Position numbers and translations under genes: made by a program. DNA of 11,873 nt from Deltaproteobacteria bacterium (GTDB taxonomy: Bacteria; Desulfobacterota; BSN033; UBA1163): the NCBI GenBank assembly GCA_016875155.1, contig VGSD01000039.1, positions 1 to 11,873 on the forward strand, written 5' to 3'. Positions 5,896 through 11,873 of this stretch are shown in pieces. The notes under the pieces were generated by a model, which was not told the origin of the DNA, did not search any database, and saw only the letters and a program-made list of their open reading frames with translations. Within the stretch, counting starts at the first letter, position 1. Each line of letters opens with the position of its first letter.

Positions 5896-7455
5896 TTATC
5901 TTTCACGCAGTTTTCTAGCAATCTCCTTCTCTCGGGCAGCAAGACCTTGCTCCCCTAACATCTCGTAAGCCTGACTGAGTCCTTGGTGGACCTCAGGATT
6001 GAAAGGATTGATCTGAACCGATTCGAGAAACGCCTCTTTGGCCTTCTTAAAGTCTTTAAGCTTTAGATGGATCTTCCCCAGGTTCGTGTGGGTTGTGGGA
6101 TGATCCGGAGAAATCTCGCTGGCCCGATTTAATAAAGGAAGGGCCTCCTCATCCTTATGAGTCTGGATGAGGACAGAGGAAAGTTTGTTTAAGATGGAGA
6201 TGGAATCAGGAACTTCTGAAAGGGCCCGACGATATTCTAAGACAGCAGCGCCCATCCTTCCTCTTTCCTTGAGTCTGTCCCCGAGGTGAGCCCTATTCTT
6301 TGCCACAAGCGATTTGATCTCCTCCATGTCAATACGTTCTTCGTCCGCCCTTCCTTCTTTGATCTTAAGACGACGCACATTGGCTCCGCCCATCTCCTTC
6401 AATTCCTTGGAGGCCAAAAATTCCTTCCAGGTTCTCTCAAATTCATAAAAGTTCAATCCGAGAATCTCTCTGATCGATTCTGTTGCGCCTCTGCGGCTCT
6501 GGGTTGACATATGCTTCATGATCTCCTGAAGCCCCTTGTAATCGGCTTTGGCGATTATAAATTCGATCGCAGAGGCTCCCTGTGCATAGGCTAGCTGGAC
6601 CTCCTCTGGCGTCTCCAGTCTGACAACCGAGGGCTCCATCTTATCAAACGGGATCAGCCTTTTCTCTGCCAGGGCCCTAAAGAGGAGGCTCTGATTGGGA
6701 AGTGAAAGGTAAGAAGGACCTTGCCGCCATCGGGTCTCCTCATATTTTGCCAACCCTTCATGAAACCAGATGGGAGCCTTATTGGCGGTCATCTTCACGA
6801 TGAGATAGTGGATATACTCGTGGCTGATGGCATCGAGCCAACGATAGCCATGGATCAAGGCTCCTGGTGATAGGAGCATCAGTTTATTAAATTTGGTGAG
6901 GCCCACGGCTCCGATCTCGATATCTCTTGCTTGGAGGGACGAGGCATAGTAGAAAGCCCTGGCATTGGGAAAAATCTCTACCCTGATCTTCTCCTTTGGT
7001 CGAAAACCATAAGATTTTGCCATGACCTCATAGGTATTTTCCAATGCCTCTTTGAGATAATCGACCAGGAATCCGTCCTGCTTCTCATCGAGAAAGATGA
7101 TAAAATGGGGGCTCTCATATCTCTTAAAGGGAGTGATGACACCGATCGTCTCTTCAACAAAAAGGGAGAACCCTTTTCTCTTCTCCTCATCTCCTCCTGC
7201 CTCTATTGCAGACCTGATCAACCTCTGTGCCTCTTGGTAGTCACCCCTGTGAAAGGCAATATAAGATGCCAATTCGAGAAGTTGGAGATTCTTGGGCGCC
7301 TGACTCAGTTGACTTTTCATCTCTGTCCAGGCTTCTTCAATATCCCAACGCTCCAGCTTCGCCTCGAGAGACCGGATTGCCTCCGGTGAAATGGCTTGCG
7401 AGATGGAAGGAAAGAAGATGAAGAGAAAGATAATGACGATCGCTAATCTTTTCAT
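5896..7455 (-). CDS. Secreted gluzincin-type metallopeptidase with C-terminal TPR repeats
   Basis: This 519-residue protein begins with a Sec signal peptide (MKRL, then a hydrophobic core to about 19, likely cleavage after SQA21), placing it in the periplasm. Residues 40-85 form a helical, TPR-like hairpin. A peptidase-MA-like domain follows: ESPHFIIFLDE (114-124), the zinc motif H212-E213-Y-I-H216, and FHEGLAKYEE (231-240), whose Glu is the probable third ligand. Catalytic residues look intact, so an active zinc protease is plausible; the substrate is unknown. A charged linker (355-385) leads to three or four TPRs at about 386-519, including the canonical DHPTTHTNLGKIHLKLKDFKKA stretch near 451-472, implying protein binding. 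The ATG overlaps the DUF4175 stop by 4 bp. Such proteases occur widely in environmental bacteria, but I do not know of one as a standard member of MoxR operons. Confidence 0.88.
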   Translation of the reverse strand: MKRLAIVIIFLFIFFPSISQAISPEAIRSLEAKLERWDIEEAWTEMKSQLSQAPKNLQLLELASYIAFHRGDYQEAQRLIRSAIEAGGDEEKRKGFSLFVEETIGVITPFKRYESPHFIIFLDEKQDGFLVDYLKEALENTYEVMAKSYGFRPKEKIRVEIFPNARAFYYASSLQARDIEIGAVGLTKFNKLMLLSPGALIHGYRWLDAISHEYIHYLIVKMTANKAPIWFHEGLAKYEETRWRQGPSYLSLPNQSLLFRALAEKRLIPFDKMEPSVVRLETPEEVQLAYAQGASAIEFIIAKADYKGLQEIMKHMSTQSRRGATESIREILGLNFYEFERTWKEFLASKELKEMGGANVRRLKIKEGRADEERIDMEEIKSLVAKNRAHLGDRLKERGRMGAAVLEYRRALSEVPDSISILNKLSSVLIQTHKDEEALPLLNRASEISPDHPTTHTNLGKIHLKLKDFKKAKEAFLESVQINPFNPEVHQGLSQAYEMLGEQGLAAREKEIARKLRER

Positions 7456-10400
7456 TCTGCCAGACCCCTGAAATATTTCTCCACTTCTCTTCGATAGGGA
7501 GAAGGAACTCTTTCTTTCAAAGATTCCATCACCTTCTCTCTGAAGATCTTTGGAACTCGATAAGCATCTTTTGAAGGCGGCTCAAACTCCTCACGATCAA
7601 TCCCGGTGAGGCCTTTCTCCTTGGGCCGTTTGACTTCTGGTTGAGGGAGAGTGGGTTGAGGGATCCATGGGCCGTAATACCAACCCGGTCTGGGATCGTA
7701 GACCAGAGGATAACCCCAGCGAAGCGCCTGCATTCGCATGGCCATCTGCTGGGCCATCTGTTGCATGGCCTGCTGGGATTTGGACAGCCTTCGGATAGCC
7801 TCCTGTTCTGGTGGCATGGCTCCTGGAGCATCTTCCTTTTTAAGTTTCTTTGATGCATCCCCCATGGACTCCCCTGCCTCTTTAAGGTCGTCCAGGATTT
7901 CAGTATCCATTCCAGGGAAAAGTTGAGCAAGCCTCTCCAGTTTCTCACTGATCGCCTTTGTCCTCTCTTTAAGATTCTCCTGTCTCGAGGAGAGTCCTGG
8001 AAACTTTGCCCTGGTTTCTGATGTCATCGCTTCCTTAAGGTCAGGATTTAAATCCTCTCCAATCTCTTTCATCTCCCTAATCAGTTTTTGGGCTGCCTCA
8101 TTCTCAGAAAGTTCCCTCTCCAGTTCCTTCACCAGATGAGAAAATCTTTCTATTCTATCCTTTCCGAGAAGGCTTTCCATTTCTTCGATCGAGTCCGCTT
8201 GCTCATGGGGAAGAAGGGATTTCAGGCTCTCAAGGATTTCTTTTAATCGGGAGCGAGATTTGGAGATTCTCTTTTCTGTCTCCTCCTCAGCTCTTCTCCT
8301 CAATTCTCTGTCGATCTTCTCAGTCTCGGCGAGGATTTCCTTCTGCTCGGCCAATATCCTATCCAGTTCACCGGTCTGACGATTCATCTCTCCCTGAAAC
8401 CGATCAAAGGCGTTCATTCCGGATTGGGCTCCTGCCCTTCCCATGGCAGCCATCATTTCAGAAAGGGCCTGAAGGAGTCTCTGGGCTGCCTCCAATGCTC
8501 CAGTGATGTCTCCTGCGGCAAGCTTTTTCTGCAATTCCTCCAGATCTTTGAAGAGGTTTTGAAGGTCAAGCCCTTGAAGCTCCTGGCTGTTGATGAATTC
8601 GTCAGGAAGTCCAGTGGCAAATTTACCCATAGCGTCCATGATCGAACGGAGAAGTTCCTCAATCTTCTTCAACTCTCTCATCGCCGCTTCCAGCCCTTCC
8701 TGAGTGAAGCGTTCTTTCAGGTCATGGAGTTGATCAATGAGGCGACTCTGCCGGTTTTTGATCTCTCTGGCCAGAGCTTCTAAATCTTTCATCCTTGCTC
8801 TCTTTGCCATCTCTTCGGCCAGGAGGGCGAGTCTTTCCATCTCCTGTGTCACCCTCTCCTTCGGTTCACTGGAAATCTTCTCTCTGAGGGAGCTCAGATT
8901 TTTCTTAAGAGCCTCGAAATCGAAACGCTCAGGCCTCTCCCTCATCTGTTCGAGATTTTGATCCACCTGCTTCAGAATCTCATCCATCCCCTTTCTTAAA
9001 TTGTCTTGATCTCTGCTTCCTTCCAACTGATCTGCTAATAGATCTAAAAGACGATTCGCTATCTCCTCTATCTCCTCTCCCTCTTTCGCGGTCTGGGCCC
9101 TCTCATCCCTGACCAATAGGGTGAAGGTCCGGGAATATCCCAATTTGGGGCCGGAGATGGAATCGTTATCCGAGGCCTCAATACGGTAGAGCACCCTATC
9201 TCCAGGGGTGAGGGAGAGGCTGGACAGATCCCATTTGAATGTCTCAGGGCCGAAAAAACGATTGCTCAATGAACCCCTCAGGTTGATAAAACGTTCTACC
9301 CCTCCTATCTGATATCCCAATCGGATGGTCGTAATCCCAAAATCGTCCTTTGCCGTATATTGGATGGGAATCACCTCATCCCCTGCTATCTCCAGGTCCT
9401 GTGCCGGACTGATGATCTCTACCTCCGGATAATGGTCGGGGATGAGGCGAACCTGATAATGAACAGGATTGGGGTTGTCGAAACCAAAATCATCCTTCAC
9501 CTTGATGGAATAAGTACCCGGATAAAAGACAAGAAGGCTTCCTAAAAGACGTTCTCCTTTGACCTGGAGAGGAATCTCACTCTCTTTATTCAGTATCAGT
9601 TTTCCTTCAATGACCCCTTTGGTTGTCCGTGCTTCCAGGTTGACGACGGTTCCTTTTAGGGCTTCAATATGCCCTTCCTCCTTAATCTCTTGAGGAAGCC
9701 CTGTGTAATCAGGTGGAATGAGAATGAGCCTTACCTTCCCTACTTCGGGTGGGTCCACCACCTGAATCTTATAAATAGAGGAGGCGCCCCGATTACTATA
9801 GGCCTGATACTGAAAAGAGGATTGGGTAGACACAATCCGATAGGAAAACTTTCCATTTCCTTCTGGTTCCATAGATTGGTGTATGGGCTGACGGCCTTCT
9901 GGTGAGATGGAGAGCATCAGTTTGTCTGGAATAGTCCCTGTGGCTTTGGCCTTTATTTCTATTGGAGTGCCGCGCGACACAATGGCCCCCCGGGGTTCAA
10001 TTGATATGAAGGTTTCTCTCAAGGGGAGTGTTGATAAAGGATGGGCAAAGAGCTGGAATGAGCGGTCAAGGAACTGGGGATCGAAAGTTAGGACCAAAGA
10101 GAAGGTGATGATAAGAGGGATCAATAACCGGAAATGGTTGAGTGCCCCTTTCAGGTTTACCACCTGAGCAGGTTGAATCTGCCAAACCTCCTCCTTCGTC
10201 TTCTTCAGCTGAGCCTTGATCAATCCCTCTGAAACCTGACCGGGTCCCAGACCTCTTTCCATCTCATCGTAAAGGAGGAGGGAATTAATGACATCATCCT
10301 TCAACTGCGGGAACCGTTCCTCTAATCGCCTCGCGATCTGGACCATCGACGGCCTTGAAAAGATTTTCCATAAACCCAGAAAGAGGAGGACGAGTAATGA

Positions 10401-10613
10401 GAAAAGGGTCACCAGAACATAGATGAAAGGGAAGTAGGGGAAGATCTCTTTCAATTTAAAGATGAACAGGGTCCCAAGAAGGACGAGGATCAAACCGGAG
10501 GAGAGGAGAAGTAGAAATTCCAGAGTCGTGCGAAGCTGAAGGCGTATGGATATGCTCCGGAGAAACCCGGTTAGGAGGCCATAATCACGGTGAAGACTCT
10601 CTTTTGGTGTCAC
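7452..10613 (-). CDS. DUF4175-type large membrane protein with long coiled coil
   Basis: This 1053-residue protein matches the DUF4175 family. Membrane helices lie at about 32-52, 60-83 and 162-178. Segment 84-160 (ARRLEERFPQLKDDVINSLLL) is predicted cytoplasmic, and everything after 180 periplasmic. Residues 195-505 are beta-rich, Ig-like repeats (for example PDYTGLP at 301-307, KVKDDFGFDNP at 371-381 and AKDDFGITTIRLGY at 421-434). Residues 505-950 are highly charged and helical, a long coiled coil. A Met/Gln-rich patch (949-962) and an aromatic/proline stretch (966-992) follow, then a C-terminal helix ending YRREVEKYFRGLAE. The start is GTG at 10613-10611 with GGAGG 5 bases upstream. It is the first gene of the operon, with a promoter just upstream, and overlaps the peptidase gene by 4 bp. 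DUF4175 genes commonly accompany MoxR/BatA genes; the role may be that of an envelope scaffold (inference). Confidence 0.9.
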   Translation of the reverse strand: MTPKESLHRDYGLLTGFLRSISIRLQLRTTLEFLLLLSSGLILVLLGTLFIFKLKEIFPYFPFIYVLVTLFSLLVLLFLGLWKIFSRPSMVQIARRLEERFPQLKDDVINSLLLYDEMERGLGPGQVSEGLIKAQLKKTKEEVWQIQPAQVVNLKGALNHFRLLIPLIITFSLVLTFDPQFLDRSFQLFAHPLSTLPLRETFISIEPRGAIVSRGTPIEIKAKATGTIPDKLMLSISPEGRQPIHQSMEPEGNGKFSYRIVSTQSSFQYQAYSNRGASSIYKIQVVDPPEVGKVRLILIPPDYTGLPQEIKEEGHIEALKGTVVNLEARTTKGVIEGKLILNKESEIPLQVKGERLLGSLLVFYPGTYSIKVKDDFGFDNPNPVHYQVRLIPDHYPEVEIISPAQDLEIAGDEVIPIQYTAKDDFGITTIRLGYQIGGVERFINLRGSLSNRFFGPETFKWDLSSLSLTPGDRVLYRIEASDNDSISGPKLGYSRTFTLLVRDERAQTAKEGEEIEEIANRLLDLLADQLEGSRDQDNLRKGMDEILKQVDQNLEQMRERPERFDFEALKKNLSSLREKISSEPKERVTQEMERLALLAEEMAKRARMKDLEALAREIKNRQSRLIDQLHDLKERFTQEGLEAAMRELKKIEELLRSIMDAMGKFATGLPDEFINSQELQGLDLQNLFKDLEELQKKLAAGDITGALEAAQRLLQALSEMMAAMGRAGAQSGMNAFDRFQGEMNRQTGELDRILAEQKEILAETEKIDRELRRRAEEETEKRISKSRSRLKEILESLKSLLPHEQADSIEEMESLLGKDRIERFSHLVKELERELSENEAAQKLIREMKEIGEDLNPDLKEAMTSETRAKFPGLSSRQENLKERTKAISEKLERLAQLFPGMDTEILDDLKEAGESMGDASKKLKKEDAPGAMPPEQEAIRRLSKSQQAMQQMAQQMAMRMQALRWGYPLVYDPRPGWYYGPWIPQPTLPQPEVKRPKEKGLTGIDREEFEPPSKDAYRVPKIFREKVMESLKERVPSPYRREVEKYFRGLAE

Positions 10614-10618
10614 CGTCC

Positions 10619-10623
10619 CCTCC
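10619..10623 (-). promoter_or_regulatory. Ribosome binding site supporting the GTG start of the DUF4175 gene
   Basis: The minus strand reads CTGGAGGGGACGGTG. GGAGG lies 5 bases before the GTG at 10613-10611. This strong site justifies a non-ATG start. Confidence 0.8.
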
Positions 10624-10641
10624 AGGGATAAATTACATTCA

Positions 10642-10650
10642 ATTATAACA
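10642..10650 (-). promoter_or_regulatory. Extended -10 promoter for the DUF4175-MoxR operon
   Basis: The minus strand carries TGTTATAAT, a perfect extended -10 (TGn plus TATAAT at 10647-10642). The -35 region 16-18 bp upstream (around CTTACG) is poor, which is tolerated by extended -10 promoters. Transcription would start near 10635, giving a leader of roughly 22 bases that includes the GGAGG site. It is inferred from sequence only. Confidence 0.6.
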
Positions 10651-10702
10651 CATGTTTCCCCTTCCGTAAGTTCGAATTAAACATTAACCATGATCGCATT
10701 CT

Positions 10703-10764
10703 GTAGGGCAAGGCTTTAGCCTTGCATTCGATAGAACTGATGCAGACCTGAAGGTCTGCCCTAC
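10703..10764. repeat. 62-bp double-hairpin (REP/BIME-like) element
   Basis: Terminal inverted repeats GTAGGGC (10703-10709) and GCCCTAC (10758-10764) enclose two hairpins with 8-bp perfect stems and 2-base loops: GCAAGGCTTTAGCCTTGC (10708-10725) and GCAGACCTGAAGGTCTGC (10742-10759). The two hairpins resemble each other, as in REP doublets moved by RAYT-type transposases. It lies between two divergent promoters and has no U-tract, so a mobile repeat or insulator is more likely than a terminator. I recognise this phrase as a type seen repeatedly in environmental genomes; copy number here is unknown. Confidence 0.8.
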
Positions 10765-10810
10765 ATAATCGTTAGAGGAAAATTCCCAGATATTCAGTAT
10801 TAGAATCTAA

Positions 10811-10839
10811 TTGTAGCCACCTTGCCACTCGATTATAAT
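10811..10839 (+). promoter_or_regulatory. Sigma70-like promoter for the THEP1 NTPase gene
   Basis: TTGTAG (10811-10816) and a consensus TATAAT (10834-10839) are separated by exactly 17 bp. Transcription would begin near 10846. AAGGG (10850-10854) follows as the ribosome binding site, 7 bases before the ATG at 10862. The -35 matches consensus at three of six positions. Confidence 0.6.
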
Positions 10840-10861
10840 GGGAATAGATAAGGGTTAATAT

Positions 10862-11392
10862 ATGGGAGATATTAAAAAAGTTCTCCTCACAGGGCGCCCG
10901 GGTGTAGGTAAAACTACATTGATTAAAAAAATTGCCGAAGCCCTGAAAGAATATCATCCTGTTGGGTTTTATACCGAAGAGATCAGAGAGAAAGGTATGA
11001 GAGAGGGATTTGAATGGGTCAGCCTCGATGGGAGGAGAGGGCTTCTCTCTCATAAAAAGATAAAGAGCCCTTATAGGGTAAGGGAATATGGTGTTGATGT
11101 CAAAGGATTTGATGATTTCCTCAATTCGGTTCCATGGACCGATCCTTCGACCCGCCTGATCATCATCGATGAAATAGGAAAGATGGAATGTTTCTCCGAT
11201 CAATTCAAAAAGATCCTGAAGGAGGTGTTGGATTCCAAGAAGGGACTTATTGCGACAATTGCGATAAAAGGCAGCGGACTGATTGCCGAGGTGAAAGGGA
11301 GAAAAAATGTGAAGCTATTTACAATGACACCAAGTAATAGGGATTCTCTTTTGTCGGAAACCTTAAAGAACTATAGCAGTTTAGCCTTTTGA
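10862..11392 (+). CDS. THEP1-family nucleoside-triphosphatase
   Basis: This 176-residue protein is about the full length of the THEP1/NTPase_1 family, P-loop enzymes that hydrolyse nucleoside triphosphates to diphosphates with broad base specificity. Walker A is GRPGVGKTT (11-19). The family-typical HPVGFYTEEIRE segment is at 32-43, and an extended Walker B LIIIDEIGKMEC at 99-110. The C-terminal part has the expected ATIAIKG (131-137) and a FTMTPSNRD loop (153-161). The ATG is preceded by AAGGG 7 bases upstream and a promoter at 10811-10839. It is divergent from the MoxR operon and lies 34 bp upstream of the TIGR04076-like gene, so these two probably form their own operon. The physiological role of bacterial THEP1 is unsettled (RNA or nucleotide metabolism has been suggested). 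Confidence 0.92.
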   Translation: MGDIKKVLLTGRPGVGKTTLIKKIAEALKEYHPVGFYTEEIREKGMREGFEWVSLDGRRGLLSHKKIKSPYRVREYGVDVKGFDDFLNSVPWTDPSTRLIIIDEIGKMECFSDQFKKILKEVLDSKKGLIATIAIKGSGLIAEVKGRKNVKLFTMTPSNRDSLLSETLKNYSSLAF

Positions 11393-11414
11393 AACAATTA
11401 TTCGAATTATAATC

Positions 11415-11424
11415 AGGAGGTGAT
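11415..11424 (+). promoter_or_regulatory. Near-perfect Shine-Dalgarno site for the TIGR04076-like gene
   Basis: AGGAGGTGAT complements the 3' end of 16S rRNA over ten bases, and GGAGG is 6 bases before the ATG at 11427. This fixes the start and predicts strong translation, in contrast with the modest AAGGG of the gene before it. Confidence 0.85.
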
Positions 11425-11426
11425 CT

Positions 11427-11855
11427 ATGGATAAAGACGTCATCGAAGAGTACGGGCACCGGGTGGGATATAGCGATTCAGAGATCGACAAATTTCGAGA
11501 GGGTGGGCATCGAACCAGACATGTGAAGCGACTTTCTCGGGCAGCCCAGCTTTATTCCATAGAGGCTCAAGTCATCAGATCCCGCCATTGCAATTCAGGA
11601 CATACGGAAGGACAGAAGTTTATTCTCGATGTTGATGGCAATCTCATCACCAAGCTTTGCCCAAAAAAGATGTGCGTCTATCTCGTTTCGCAACTTCCCA
11701 TACCTGTGGCACAGATCAACGAGAGATTGAGCGAGGGGCATGATCCCGCTGAATTCCATTTCATGCGGTATGTCAGGTGCCCAGATGTTGGTGTTGAATG
11801 CTTAGGATATGGTGAGGTCATGCTTAGGGTTCAGGTTGTTCCAAGAGTCAAATGA
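11427..11855 (+). CDS. TIGR04076-like cysteine-rich small protein
   Basis: This 142-residue soluble protein has no signal peptide or membrane segment. Residues from about 43 to the end resemble the TIGR04076 family: YSIEAQVI, then a Cys/His pattern (H54-C55, H59, C78, C83, C118, C125), with LCPKKMC (77-83) and RCPDVGVECLGYGEV (117-131) as the landmarks. The pattern suggests a metal or redox site, but the family's function is unknown. The first 42 residues (charged, GYSDSEIDKFREGGHRTRH) are an N-terminal helical extension beyond the usual core of roughly 90 residues. It lies 34 bp after the THEP1 gene with a very strong ribosome binding site, so co-transcription is likely. Assignment to TIGR04076 is from remembered family features and is less certain than the reading frame itself. 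Confidence 0.8.
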   Translation: MDKDVIEEYGHRVGYSDSEIDKFREGGHRTRHVKRLSRAAQLYSIEAQVIRSRHCNSGHTEGQKFILDVDGNLITKLCPKKMCVYLVSQLPIPVAQINERLSEGHDPAEFHFMRYVRCPDVGVECLGYGEVMLRVQVVPRVK

Positions 11856-11873
11856 GGAAAAGTGAAGAGATTG

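Noticed and set aside
10772..11203. A 143-codon minus-strand frame across the THEP1 promoter and gene start
   Set aside because: It runs antisense to a clear Walker-motif protein and across its promoter; no family match or binding site supports it.
11408..11413. A TATAAT just upstream of the TIGR04076-like gene
   Set aside because: The only good -35 (TTGAAA at 11389-11394) is 13 bp away, too close, and the predicted transcript start would cut into the Shine-Dalgarno site.
11862..11873. Possible GTG start of a further gene (GTG AAG AGA TTG) after AGGAAAA
   Set aside because: Only four codons are visible before the window ends, and GAGG is only four bases away; it cannot be supported.

Overview
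The window looks like a Gram-negative, mid-GC bacterial chromosome, most likely an environmental lineage of the Desulfobacterota/Nitrospirota kind. That guess rests on the gene families, strong AGGAGG-type ribosome binding sites, a Tat signal on one product, a probable periplasm, and GC-rich palindromic intergenic repeats of a type common in such genomes. Nothing here fixes the phylum. There are no RNA genes, CRISPR arrays or intact transposases.

Most of the window (10613 down to 1) is one minus-strand gene train. In transcription order it encodes a 1053-aa DUF4175 membrane/coiled-coil protein; a secreted HExxH metallopeptidase with C-terminal TPRs; a MoxR AAA+ ATPase; a soluble DUF58 VWA-like protein; a BatA-type membrane VWA protein; a Tat-exported DUF4159 protein; and a second membrane VWA protein that runs off the left edge. 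Four junctions are 4-base stop/start overlaps (7452-7455, 4689-4692, 3802-3805, 1853-1856), so the genes are almost certainly co-transcribed and translationally coupled. The core (MoxR, DUF58, BatA, DUF4159, second VWA protein, DUF4175) is the MoxR/'aerotolerance'-type module. It is inferred to be an ATPase-plus-VWA envelope remodelling or chaperone machine whose substrate is unknown. The peptidase-TPR protein is an unusual, tightly coupled extra member.

Only two junctions in the train are not overlapping (743-1094 and 5703-5895), and both are filled with GC-rich palindromic repeats. Two of these repeats, in opposite orientations, share a near-identical 36-bp core that seems to have been inserted at the apex of pre-existing hairpins.

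To the right of a 248-bp divergent promoter region, which carries a 62-bp double-hairpin repeat, the plus strand encodes a THEP1-type NTPase and a cysteine-rich TIGR04076-like protein. These two have their own sigma70-like promoter and probably form a separate small operon.
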